From positions 67,408,056-67,472,055 of the forward strand of contig CM049310.1 of assembly GCA_026874595.1 (NCBI GenBank): a stretch of DNA of 64,000 bases, written 5' to 3'. The translations under genes and the position numbers were made by a program. The notes under the pieces are model-generated. The model made no database searches. It saw nothing but the letters and a program-made list of their open reading frames with translations, and was not told where the DNA came from. Origin of the DNA: Sipunculus nudus. Lineage: Eukaryota > Annelida > Sipuncula > Golfingiida > Sipunculidae. Of the stretch, positions 45,686-56,715 are shown piece by piece (position 1 is the first letter of the stretch; each line of letters opens with the position of its first letter).

Positions 45686-46087
45686 AGCTGTGTTTCCATG
45701 TAGGCCTATCTGCAAAAAAACGTATCCACAAAAGACGTACGTACGTTCTATAGTGCGCAGTCTGCAAAAAGTTTCCATAAGTACATACGTTTTTCTTGCG
45801 GATACCCTTTCACGTGCCTCTTTTGAAACTACAAGCACAACAGGCAGACAGAAGGTCAATATGTCTCATCACACCTGGCGCCGGGGCACTGTTTGGGAAT
45901 GTAGGCATTTTTGCCATCCGTAAAACGGATGAATCGCTCACCGATCAATTTCGATGCTGTCCGTTTTTGCGGATACGCATGTGGAGCACGTTAAAACGGA
46001 CATATGGAAACAGTTCATCTTAAAAAGAGGGATCCATTTTTTTGCGTATGAGATGTACGAGATTAACGGATGAATGGAAACCCAGCT
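45686..46087. mobile_element. Harbinger-like MITE, copy 1 of a tandem pair
   Basis: A ~402-bp element bounded by TTA on each side (45683-45685 and 46088-46090). Terminal inverted repeats are AGCTGTGTTTCCATG at the left and its near complement ATGGAAACCCAGCT at the right. A 3-bp TTA duplication with such ends is typical of PIF/Harbinger MITEs. The interior is rich in cggat/atccg segments and has no transposase. Confidence 0.85.
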
Positions 46088-46090
46088 TTA

Positions 46091-46487
46091 AGCTGTGTTT
46101 CCATGTATCCGCAAAAAACGTATCCGCAAAAGAAATACATACGTTCCATAGTGCGCAGTCCGCTAAAACTGTTTCCATAAGTACGTACGTTTTTCTTGCG
46201 GATACCCTTTCACGTGCCTCTATTGAAACTGCAAGGACGACAGGCAGGAAGAAGATCAATATGTCTCAGCACACCTGGCGCTGGGGCACTGTTGGGAAAT
46301 GTAGGCATTTTTGCCATCCGCAAAATGGATAAATCGCTCACCGATCCGTTTTGATGCTGTCCGTTTTTGCGGATACATTTGCGGAGCACGTTAAAACACA
46401 CATATGGAAACAGTTCATCTTGAAAAGAGGGATCTGATTTTTTGCCTACGAGATGTACGAGATTTACGGATGAATGGAAACACAGCT
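46091..46487. mobile_element. Harbinger-like MITE, copy 2 of a tandem pair
   Basis: It begins AGCTGTGTTTCCATGTATCC directly after the shared TTA at 46088-46090, ends ATGGAAACACAGCT, and is followed by TTA at 46488-46490. It is roughly 88-90% identical to copy 1 by eye, in the same orientation. Both copies contain short frames that mirror each other and are not genes. Confidence 0.85.
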
Positions 46488-46490
46488 TTA

Positions 46491-47758
46491 TTCTGTTATC
46501 TTGTCATAATAGATGATGTATGTGTAAGATGTGCATATTTTGTGTCCTTGCTATCAATGTATGTGCTGACCAAATGAACAATAAGTGTGTGTGTGTTCCT
46601 TTAAGAGAAATCAGATAAAATTCTCCATTGTTCATACTTGGTATACCATATCCTAAAACTGGCAAAAAAATCCAATGATAAAAGTTGAAAATGAACTCTA
46701 AAAATGAAGCCATTTTTCCTCCCTCCATGGACGTTATAATGAATTAAAGAGGTTTTTTTTCATGATGATCAAATATGCGCAACTTATACTTGAACAAAAT
46801 CATCCCCATCAAGTTAAAAAATGAATTGTCAAAATTAGGCCATTGCCTACATGCTATGAGGAGCTATAAAGCATTTTCTGGTGATTATATATGCGCAATT
46901 AATACTAGAAATAAATAATCCCGATCACTATCTAATCACTTTGATCTCATTAATAACGGTCATCTGCAAGGCTTTAAACGTTAATCTTATTAATGACCGC
47001 TGTCAGGTTAATCCCTCTGTCCAAATAACCGGGCATAATCAGCCACGATCCTAGAACCCCGGTCGCACGAAGCAAGTCCACTGGTGCGATGGGGTATCTT
47101 GGTTGCACTAGTCCACGGAAGCGTAACTGGTCATGTATGGACCCCCCCCCCCCCCGTCGTAGGAAGGACGGCCATAATAATTAATATATATTTGAGAACA
47201 CATGGGTGTCGTGTAATCCGCAGGAAGGTCGTGCTGATAGACACTATATACCTAAACTAAAGGCTAAAAGAACAATAAAATACTACCAATACTAGCCGCC
47301 GACGTCGACACAACAGGTTTCAGGTTTCTGTTGCGTCGCCGGCCTACCAAAGGGCTAACTGGGGTTATAGCATGATACGATCTGTTACTCTTAGAAAGAA
47401 AATTAAATAAAAATATTTCCTATGGTTTTAGCAAACCAATGTTCACATAATGTTGTATGCCGAAAGGCCTGTAATAAAAAATAACCATTCTAGAAAGCAT
47501 GAAGCACCTGTAACATCAACAACTGATAGTATTTGTCCAGAGAGAATTGAAGCATTTACAGCCCCGGTAGACATCTTGCATTTGGTGGCAGTCATGTATA
47601 AGGCTTTAGGCCTGTGTACTATTATGTTCATATTTTAACTTCCTTGGTGCAAAATAGGGCTGAGAAGAGAACAGTAATGTTTTCTAGTGGTCAAATATAC
47701 AATATACATAGATGTACTGAACATTAATCAATGGATATATGTTAAATCTCACAGTTGT
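46491..47758. other. LSM2 intron, unassigned
   Basis: AT-rich up to 46930. A GC-richer patch at 47020-47360 contains a C12 run (47143-47155) and 'gccgccgacgtcgac', but no splice-flanked coding segment was recognised. Confidence 0.45.
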
Positions 47759-47766
47759 GTATGGAT

Positions 47767-48241
47767 CGGTCCCCCTAAACACCCAAAACACCGGTGTTTT
47801 GGGTATCTGTGACGAAACACCACGAAACACCCACTTCACTTCGAACCTGAACCAAAAACGTAACACCAATCGATAGATAATCATCTGATAAATATATTTG
47901 TGCAATATTGTTTCATAAATTCATGTCATAAAAATAAAAACGAGTGTTTCGTGTCGTGGTCGGTTCACCGGCGCCCACCGCAGCCGTATATGCCAGCTAT
48001 GACCCTGCCCCCTAGTGGCGCAAGTCGCAATCAAGCAGCGCACTTGTCAATTGTACAAAACGCTATTGCTTTCTTTAATTTTACAGAAAAGTGGCACAAA
48101 TTCTGTATTAACATATCCAACAGATGATGATTTATTAAATGATACAAGTGTTTTGCTTCAAATTCGAATTTAAAAGGGTGTTTCGTGGTGTTTCGTCACA
48201 CGTACCCAAAACACCGGTGTTTTGGGTGTTTAGGCGGACCC
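47767..48241. mobile_element. 475-bp MITE whose long TIRs each hold a 24-bp perfect palindrome
   Basis: It is flanked by a perfect 8-bp duplication GTATGGAT (47759-47766 and 48242-48249). The ~65-bp ends are near-perfect inverted repeats: CTAAACACCCAAAACACCGG.. through ..GACGAAACACCACGAAACAC. Each contains a 24-bp perfect palindrome at 47781-47804 and 48204-48227 (ACCCAAAACACC plus its complement). Non-coding interior. The 8-bp duplication suggests a hAT-like superfamily. It lies in the LSM2 intron about 190 bp from exon 48436-48503. Confidence 0.88.
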
Positions 48242-48435
48242 GTATGGATTGTTATAATCACGGTTAACTGCAGGTGCAATCTATGGACTCCACAATGCGT
48301 CAGTCACTGAAAAAAAAAGCAATTGAGGAGTTCATTCTTATGGGCTATACCAATACTTACAGTACTACTATAGTCTATACTATAGACTATAGTATATATA
48401 TATATATAGATCTATTATTATATATTTGTACTGAC

Positions 48436-48503
48436 CTGAGGTCATTTTTCAACTCTACCACGACATCTTTGCCGACAAGGGACTTGAAGAATGAGTAAAA
48501 CAA
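48436..48503 (-). CDS. LSM2: LSM2 first full coding exon
   Basis: A 68-nt exon on the - strand runs from acceptor CTTTATTTCAG to donor GTCAGT. It encodes LFYSFFKSLVGKDVVVELKN, then DL and two bases of the split Ser codon completed at 42275. This is the N-terminal helix and first strand of the Sm fold, with the LSm2 signature FYSFFKSLVGK. The preceding exon must end exactly after ATG (phase 0), as in the vertebrate gene. Confidence 0.95.
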
Positions 48504-48590
48504 CTGAAATAAAGAACAATATTTTAGTATGTCATACAGTGAAATGTAAAATACTTAAAATTCACGCCAATCCAACAACAATTATCGCAC

Positions 48591-48650
48591 CATGTTCGGT
48601 GGTACACCGGTTCTCGGGCTGCCCTAAAACGCGGAACAGGGGTATAAACT
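48591..48650 (-). CDS. LSM2: candidate LSM2 start exon (ATG only) and 5' UTR
   Basis: The only coding residue needed before exon 48436-48503 is Met, with ATG immediately followed by a donor. At 48591-48593 the - strand reads CCACCGAACATG then GTGCGA. This is an acceptable start context and a donor with the +5 G, giving an 87-bp intron. The 5' UTR would lie at 48594-48650, directly against the TIR element starting at 48658. Alternatives such as the GC-richer region near 52 kb have no ATG with a good donor in the right phase. The exon extent and transcription start are not determined. Confidence 0.45.
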
Positions 48651-48657
48651 AAAACCC

Positions 48658-51039
48658 GGTTGTTACTAAAACGCGTGCACGCATGCGTGCACGCACACGT
48701 GCACGCAGATTTCCACTGTTAACAAACCTACTAAAATGCGTGCGGCCAAAAGTGCGGACGGTGTACAAATGAACTTAAATCAAGCATAAATCAACTTAAA
48801 TCTTGTATATTACCACACTGTCATAGTGAAAGACATATTACAGGTCATCATACAAGTAATACCCTATTGATTTGACTGAAAGATTTATTGTGTTTTTGTA
48901 TAGTTGTATTGTAAATGGTAATTGAATGTGTAAAAAATACAAATTTTAAATAAAAAAAATACGTATTTTATCATAAATTCATGTTATCAATAAATCAGTT
49001 TTATACTAATTTAAATCCTGGCTATGTTCACTTCCTGACATTTAGAACACCGTCTTAGTGAAAGACATTACAGGTCATCATACAAGTAATACCCTATTGA
49101 TTTGACTGAAAGATTCATATACGCTAAGTTCATATTCTATTTTAGTTTCATTTATTGTGTTTTTGTATAATTTTATTGTATATGGTAATTGAATGTGTAA
49201 AAAAATACAATTTTTAAATAAAAAAATAGGTATTTTATTATGAATTCATGTTATCAGGCCTCGTAAATACCGATTCAACATACAAAATGTGTAGCTTACA
49301 GCATTAAGAGGACCAATAAATCAGTTTTATATTAATTTAAATCCTGGCTATGTTCACCTCCTGACATTTAGAACAAATTTTAAATTATTCATCTTATTAC
49401 TTTTTATTTGATATTTGTTGTTTTTTTTTTCTAAGAGAATTAGAAATATACCCGTGGTGAACTTATGTCAAATTTTAAGTATATATAAATATATCTACCA
49501 GATATATTTTTTAATATAATTTATTGCAAAATAAATTTGTGTAAGATGCATTGAAAATGTACGTGCTATTTGTAAATTGTAAATGGGCATAGCCAAGCGC
49601 AGGGAAAAAATAATTCAAATATATATTTTAAAGTAAGCAGAATGGGCTTTTACAAAATCGCCTCTTTGTGACTATAGCATATACGTTTTTCATTTAAAAA
49701 ACAGACACATCAAATATTCTTCTTGAAATAATTAAGTGATATAATTATTTATATAAAAATTAGCGAGTTCCTGTTATTTTGTGTATTTGAAGTTTTTGTA
49801 TTGTTGTTACTTTGGCCGAGAATGTTTGCTACAATAAAGTGTTGTGTGATACGTTTGTGTTTATTTGTTTTATTATGCAAGTTTTATGCAAGTTATTCTT
49901 GACCACTAGAATATTAGTTCCAATAACAAATAGTGATCTTCACATGAATTTCTATAACCCTAAACATTGAATATCACCCAGAAATACATTTAATATGTAC
50001 TTTAAGAAATTGTCTAAATACGGTGTACATGACAATCCCCCCATAAATATTTACGTTCGTTAATAATAATAATTATAAAAATGTACACCATCCGTATGCA
50101 AGTGTATATATATCCTTTTTTTCAAATGTTATTATTGCACTTTTAGTTACCATTCAGTAATTCTTTGACTCTTGATGCTGGATATATCAATTTTTAAAAA
50201 ATTAAACGGTACTTGAAGAAATTGTCTGATATGATTGTATATTTCACTTATGTATTTATTATTATAAATGGGTAAATGTGTGTTTAAGAGGGAGTTTAAA
50301 GGGTTATTTTACTATCTTGAACGCATTATTCCAAAATTTTGTTAATCTATAATAAGAAAAGATTAATATAATGGATAAGGCTTGTAGAGTTTTATATCCA
50401 ATATATGTAATATGTATGACCAAAATGCTCAAGTAAATGCTGAAGTGCAACGTTTTCTTGGCGACGTCATCAACGTTATGAATAACTTTATAAAACAAAT
50501 AAAATTAAGCCGTTAAAGTCAACTAAGGAGGAAAATAAACTCTCAAGCAATACCATCTTTCATTATATAACCTTTTTTCTCTAAAGTATACTTTCCCTTT
50601 ATATTACAGAATATTTCCTTTGTTTACAATTTGCGTTAAATATTGTAAATAGGCCTTTAAAAACTCTTAAATACACATTCATCCATAATAATAGAAAGAA
50701 CGGGACTAACTGCAGGCGGAATACTTAAAAAAATTAAAGATGTCAACAAATTTAATGTTTTAGATGTAACAATCCCGGAAGTATCTTGCTACAGTCCAGG
50801 CCCCCATGCGGTAAAACGATCGAAAACAAATTTGGTTGTAGTTGAATAATTACTTTCATTTTGCCCTTGACTATGGTATTTTGATAATTTTTAATAATTA
50901 AGTTAATTTTTGCAAAATTTAAGTTCATTTGTACACCTTCCGCACCCAGGGCCGCACGCGTTTTAGCATATTTTTAAAAAGTGTGAATCTGCGTGCACGC
51001 GCGCGTGCACGCATGTGTGCACGCGTTTTAGTAACAACC
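48658..51039. mobile_element. Mutator-like (MULE) non-autonomous element, 2.38 kb
   Basis: The ends are ~125-bp inverted repeats (48658-48782 and 50915-51039). They begin GGTTGTTACTAAAACGCGTG and contain several copies of the palindrome GCGTGCACGC and 'gtgcgg..ggtgtacaaatgaact'. A perfect 9-bp duplication CTAAAACCC flanks it (48649-48657 and 51040-51048). Long TIRs with 9-bp duplication are the Mutator hallmark. The interior is very AT-rich, has a ~230-bp tandem duplication (48826-49020 and 49052-49345) and no transposase. Related termini occur at 51049-51180 and 56716-56795. Confidence 0.88.
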
Positions 51040-51048
51040 CTAAAACCC

Positions 51049-51180
51049 AAATGTCAGAAATCGGATGTCAAATGCGGGACTGCCTAAAACGCGCACGCAG
51101 TTTCGATTACCTAAACCTCTTTCTATGTCTATGGCTAAACGATTGCCTAAAAAGCGTGCGGCTAGATTTTGTGGATCATA
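51049..51180. repeat. fragment of a related MULE-type terminus
   Basis: The reverse complement reads 'caaaatctagccgcacgc..cgaaactgcgtgcgcgttttaggcagtcc'. This parallels 56730-56800 ('caaaatctggccgcacg..cgaaactgcgtgc..cgcgttttagacagtcc'). It abuts the target duplication of the 2.38-kb element, so that element landed next to an older relative. Confidence 0.65.
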
Positions 51181-51544
51181 AAAAAAAAATATATTTTGTT
51201 GGGTGTTTTGTTAATTTGATTGGGGAAAATAAATATGATTTATGCGGGGAATAACATCAACAATATATTTGCTCACTGTTCATAGGAATATTACATATGC
51301 ACATAACCAATTAACATATGGCGGAAAGATCGTCAAACATATGTTAAAATTATGTCTAAAAATGACTGAATCTGGAGGCATTCTGTAATATGGAAGCTTT
51401 TTGTAATAACCCGCTAGATATTATTTACCTTATTTTTTATGACCCCATGTAACCTTTTTAGTACTTCAATACTTGTACAGAAAAAAAAGATATAAAGAAT
51501 AAAGGACAGGCAATGCCATTTTAAAAAGCAACTAATTTGATGTC

Positions 51545-52200
51545 CAGTGCAATTGGTCGATTGATATTTCTCTATCTCTCTATATTTGTCCACGCTCCCG
51601 AGGCAGCGGAAATCTTGTGCTTCTAAAGAAGCAACTGATTTTCACGCTGCCTGCTTTGACCGTTTATGATATATTTAGACACCAGATGGCGGTTCGTTGT
51701 CCGCTGGGAAAAAAAACCGTGCGTATGATGTGACAAGCAGCTAACCAGATGCTTATAAACAAACACTCGACAGGCATCCTGGCTCCGCCCATAGGTGCGC
51801 GCTGCAGTTTATGGTCGAATTTTAATTGCTCCCTCTGCATTCTCACATAATCGACCGATTCGATTATGACATTATGACTATGTTAGCGTAGCCGTGTATC
51901 TGTTGTCTGCAGAACTGAAACCATGCACCTAGCGAGGCCTTTGTTGTAACGTTTCGTTTGAATTACAGCTCACCGGCCGGGCATCCTTTGTGCCCAAGGC
52001 CCTAAGCAAACCACGTCTGGAGCCATTCTCTCCGAGCCTGTGGCCTGTTCAGACGGTTACCGGGGCGATGAGCTGTCACTCAAAACGAAATGAACAACAT
52101 TGGCTCCGTGTATTCCTCACTTGACTGTGTCTTCCAGCACAAGGTCTCATCTGATTGGACAAAAAAATGCAGTGCTCCCCTCTGGTGAAGCAATTCAGGA
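51545..52200. promoter_or_regulatory. candidate promoter region, GC-richer, CCAAT boxes
   Basis: GC and CpG content rise clearly over the surroundings. On the - strand, CCAAT boxes appear near 51550, 52100 (GAGCCAATG) and 52150 (GTCCAATCAG). A consensus donor GTGAGC follows a GC-rich segment at 51974, which could end a non-coding first exon of a - strand transcript such as LSM2. On the + strand are TATAAA (51753-51758), a GC box (ctccgcccat, 51783) and 'accagatggcgg' (51701). No coding exon can be established. A + strand frame at 51969-52121 is open but has no family match. The promoter call is inference. Confidence 0.4.
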
Positions 52201-52281
52201 TACGCGGTCATAACAAACAGCGCTTACGACATAGGTAGTAAGCCTATAGGTTAAGCGCTGTGTAAAGAGCGTACTTCTAGT

Positions 52282-53660
52282 CAGGATTGGGTTTCTTCTG
52301 GAAGAAATGTATTTCTTCCGAGATATTTGGAAGAAATTGGAGGAAATGAGGTTTCCTCCACTTTTTTCGGGAAGTAATGGATGAAAGTGGAATTTAGTGG
52401 ACAGTAAGATAGTGTGATTCACAAAAATCAAAACAGATATTTGAACTATTTTTATTTCTTATGAATAAAATAAAACAATCTGACTTTTAATCAGTGTACA
52501 GGAACAATGCTTGGATTAATATAAATATAATTATGTTATTTTTATTCTAAAAGTATTGCCAAAATTGCAACTGATGAATGTTGTTTCAACTATTTACGTA
52601 TGTAGTAATGCATAGTATGTGTTGACATGTTAATTAACAAAAGGTTCTTTTTTAAATGTCTACCTGTATTCACATGAGGGTAAGAGGAAGTTTTCTGTAT
52701 TTGTAACTAGTTCTTACCTAATTTCTCTCACTCAGCAATGTAACTTTTGTATGATAGAGAATTACAGATTGATATACTACAATTTTCTCATCTTGTATCT
52801 TAACAGTCAAGTGCATAGCTGCCAAGGTGCATGCAGTGCTGCGAACTTACTCACTAACTTCAAGGTTTAATACTTTTTGTTGACCACAGTATATGCTCTA
52901 AGAAGCAAATTTACCACTTACTTCTATTCTTACAAAGTGTTCCCAAACAGCATCTTTTGAGCGTCCTCCACAAAACATTTTGTATCTGTTGTTATATGTG
53001 TTATCTGAACAGTAGGTATACACAGTATACTGCATCGAACATAAACCCTCATTTTATATATTAATGCCAAATAAACCATATTCTGCATGCCTGCTGGAGA
53101 ATATGTTTGTTTCATGAGAAACACTATCTTAGTACATGTGTATCTGCCGGGTAATAATCTGATATACATATAACAAGGAGCAGTTTGACCATTTGATTAG
53201 TATAGTGGATGAAACCCTGTTAATTAACACATGAGCATGCATGGCTTCCCCATACCATGCCTCTCCTTGCAGTCAGGGGTAACTGGAGTGAAGCTGCACT
53301 TTTGTAGGTAATCACCTGGTAATCATTGCATGGTTCACTGGACAGAAACCTGTGTCAATTGATTTTGAATTAGGTCACCTGAACTAACTAACCCAAAACT
53401 ACATGAGGCATATTGTCTAACTAAGTTAAAATAATAGTCATACATTCTAAGATAACAATATATACTAATATAAACCTTTATATTTGCAAATAAGATGGAA
53501 AGATTATGTTTAAGCAGAAATAAAGCTGAAAATGTATTAGGTCTATATTTTGTCTCATGAAATTTGAAAGTTTCTTCCGGAAGAAATGGAGGAAACTATT
53601 TCTTCCGAGCCGGAAGTTTCCATGGAAAGAACCGCCTCTCGGAAGAAATTGCCAACCCTG
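52282..53660. mobile_element. hAT-like non-autonomous element, 1.38 kb
   Basis: It starts CAGGATTGGGTTTCTTC and ends GAAGAAATTGCCAACCCTG. The right end complemented is CAGGGTTGGCAATTTCTTCC, an imperfect TIR with the hAT-type CAGGGTTGG. The flanks CTTCTAGT (52274-52281) and CTACTAGT (53661-53668) match at 7 of 8 positions, fitting an 8-bp target duplication. The ends are full of TTCTTCCGGAAGAA-type palindromes. No transposase frame. A left-truncated copy is at 36085-37310. Confidence 0.88.
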
Positions 53661-55095
53661 CTACTAGTAGCTTACCAATTAAGACAAGAATATATATATA
53701 TTTATATATGTTTATAAATATTGTAATAATTTAAATTCAGTCAAGTGCAATAGGACTGGTACCAGTTTACATGATTACTTTTCTGACTTGGGGGCCATTA
53801 ATACTGAATTGTCGATCTATTATAACTTGAAGCAACAGGAGTTTATATGAAATTTTGCCAATAATCTTTACAAAATTATTCCACATTATACTTACTAACT
53901 TAATAAACCTTCTTTGATATATCGATATTAAAGGTGCACAGGACATTTATTAGCCTGTCAAAAAATAAACTAGAATAACAACCAATGTTTAATACAGCTA
54001 CAATGATTTACCCAATCAGTCAGTTCGCTCAGTCAGTTAAAACATCAAAGGATCTGTAATCATTCTTGTTGTCTCTATATTAAAAAGAGGATTGCATTTT
54101 GGTAATGTTTTCTCTGAATAACTGAGCTGTAACATATTTATGACCTAAAATAATATTGGGAAATTCGAATATGATAAATGATGTAATATTGCCTCAAACT
54201 TGAATAGTGATAAGTTTCTACACCTATAAACATTTTTATTTTTTGTTGCCATTTGAGTAATACTAACTGAAGCACCTGCGTATATTATTTTTAAGCAAGC
54301 TCTATTTTCATAATTAAATGTAGATACATTGTTACCTGTGGGCCTATTCAGATTCCAGTCTTGATCGATATCTCCTTCATTTCATTTCAGGAGCAGTTTA
54401 CTGTCATAGTGATATTATCAATAAGCAAGGTTTCAACCTGGGAATTAGGTCATGGTCAATGTTTATCAAGTTTTGCTTTGTCAAGTTCTGCAAATATTTT
54501 ATGGGTATTTCTACAAAAAAAATGTCGCATTTCATGTCCCGAATCTATATTTGTTACTGAGAAATTAGCGAATGCTAAAAATGGCACGAATAACCACTCA
54601 AATTGTTGCTAAAGCTATAACCATTATTATGAGATCAAAATAATTTAAATCGGGGCAGAAATCTATTCAGAAAAAAAGCTGCAAAAGTTACAATACCCTT
54701 AAATTTCCGGTGTCCCTTTTTCTCGGATCTGAAATTTAAAACAGCGTTATTCTGTAACCACTTTTCCATTTATGTAAATTTTGCTTTAAACGTGGTTACA
54801 GCGGAGAATGTTTATTATGATGATATTTTTGCCTGATTTTTCTTAACCGTTTTGTTTTTAATACCAAAATTTGGATATGAAAAGTATGACCCCCCAAAAA
54901 TACTCGGCACCTTTACCTTACCTTTTGACCTCGCAGCACGTAAACAGAAACGTACCTCTTTGCTGATACAAGGAGCAGCGTTTATTAAAGTTCTGGAAAT
55001 TTTGTACACATAAACTATAATTAAATTGAGTAACTGTCATATCAATGTTGCCTGATAATCATTAAAGGGTTGAAAAAATCACCGTATGTTTATTT
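53661..55095. other. no gene recognised
   Basis: AT-rich sequence upstream of LSM2. A + strand frame at 54361-54612 follows a ttcatttcag acceptor-like string, but its residues (EQFTVIVILSISKVSTWELG..) match nothing I know. I leave it uncalled. Confidence 0.45.
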
Positions 55096-55914
55096 AGACT
55101 CGACACCGTTACACTTGCGAAAAATTAACCGTCACATATAACTCCTAAAAATTGGCCTCCTCTTGCTGCGCATGTATAGTGATGACTCGTGCTGCCCTCC
55201 TAGGGACGGTATGGAAGTTATTTTTGTCCTGCATCTGACGTATGGAAGAAAAAATCTCAACTCCGTTACCACTCGAAACCGTTACCTGCATAAAAAATAA
55301 AGGTGTCGAGGGAGGGGAAAGGGTGCATGTCGAGAACTTGGTATTAAATCCAATATATGAAATAGAATTTGAAACATATTCTGGGCTAAATATTTTAAAC
55401 AAATGCGTTTCTTCTATTCAAATAGGGATTTGCTTGTTTTAATACATAATACTAGTATTGCAGTAGTCACTACGGTTATTTTTACTTCAGAAGCTCAACA
55501 CCGTTACCTATTCTCAACACCGTTATCTATGCTCAACACCTTTATCTAGAGGATTTAAAACCATGTTTTTTTTTATTTTCTGTGCATACAAAAAAATTAA
55601 CAATGTATTCCACTCGAATTCTGAAGGTAGATGTACCCAAGTACTTTGTCCAGTAAATCCCTGCAAATGAACCCCTCTTGAAGCAAAAAAAAAAAAAATA
55701 AAGACAATTTTTGTTTTCAAAAGTTAAATTAAAGAGAAGCAAATATATTCTTTTTACACGCTTTTTTGTTCAATTAATAACTATAATTAATGTTTTGATT
55801 TTTTTCAGAGGCTATTAATTTATATTTTATAAAAAATCACAAAATGTCATGTGAAAACAATTTCTGCAATGTACAAGTGAGACTTTACTTCGTGTAACGG
55901 TGTTGAGAAAAAGG
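55096..55914. repeat. segment with repeated CACCGTTAC motifs and inverted ends
   Basis: The left end CTCGACACCGTTACAC (55096) is inverted at the right end (GTGTAACGGTGTTGAG, 55898-55914). The same motif recurs inside at 55262, 55279 and as three ~20-bp tandem units at 55498-55550 (TCAACACCGTTACC, TCAACACCGTTATC, TCAACACCTTTATC). No target duplication could be fixed. It may be a small TIR element with internal sub-repeats. Confidence 0.6.
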
Positions 55915-56304
55915 TTCATATTTTTCCATTACCTAGACTATTAAGAAAAAAAGGAAACTGAAAACTGCATGCTGGCATTATTGTATAGTTCTAAAGATAT
56001 TTTTATACAAATTAAGTTTTGTTATATCAAAATCAAGATTAAAATAAAACACCAAGAAAACCCTTGAAATGCAACGTTTTCTACAGAAATACCCTTATAT
56101 CAGTTTTCTTGGTTGTTACATTGTGTACACAATTTGCTTTGAGATAATGGTGTAAACAAGTCAAATTTTATATTCAAGAGCAAATTTAAATATTCTTGGT
56201 TGGCTAGGTTATAGTGGAATTAGTATATATATGTACAGTCCCAGTAATTGGTATGTCATAATATATTTCCCTTTTGTGCTTTTGTTTGTTATTATAATAA
56301 TGAT

Positions 56305-56310
<6 letters not shown>

Positions 56311-56368
<58 letters not shown>
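56311..56368. repeat. (TA)n microsatellite
   Basis: A pure TA run of 58 bp. The Ile/Tyr frame through it is an artefact. A similar run is at 57049-57092. Confidence 0.97.
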
Positions 56369-56371
<3 letters not shown>

Positions 56372-56715
56372 TGTATTACAGGTTTCTGTATATATTGTGT
56401 TTTGTTGTATAAATAAATTCGTTGCTACTAATATGTGCCTTCAGTTCACTTACTCTGAATAAAAACACTCAAAAAATATTATAAGAGAAAAATTGTATTC
56501 CTTATATGAATTTAAAAACAGGCCATGCAGATTGTATAATGATTTAAATTAAATGGTTGATAATTTCCTTGGTCTTCTCCCGCATATTGCCTTCTGTTAT
56601 GTTATTTAAAATTACTAATTAGACTGGAGCTACGTTTCTAATGCTTTTTTTTTAATGCGCTGAATAGATGACCTAGCATATTTTGAGTTATCTAAAAGAA
56701 ATGGGATTACATGAC

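Noticed and set aside
47900-48127. 75-codon open frame inside the palindrome-bearing MITE
   Set aside because: It lies wholly in the MITE and its TIR-proximal sequence and has no transposase or other motif.
48649-51048. Considered as an LTR or foldback element
   Set aside because: The ends are inverted, not direct, repeats, and the 9-bp duplication with long TIRs fits Mutator-like better.
53253-53258. Alternative LSM2 start (ATG followed by GTATGG)
   Set aside because: It lies inside the hAT-like element, in sequence shared with the truncated copy at 36.9 kb, so it is repeat sequence rather than a gene-specific exon.
54361-54612. 83-codon + strand frame after a ttcatttcag string
   Set aside because: There is no homology that I recognise, no donor in frame and ordinary AT-rich composition; support is insufficient.
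56231-56416. Open frame with an Ile-Tyr repeat
   Set aside because: It is a translation of a pure (TA)n microsatellite.
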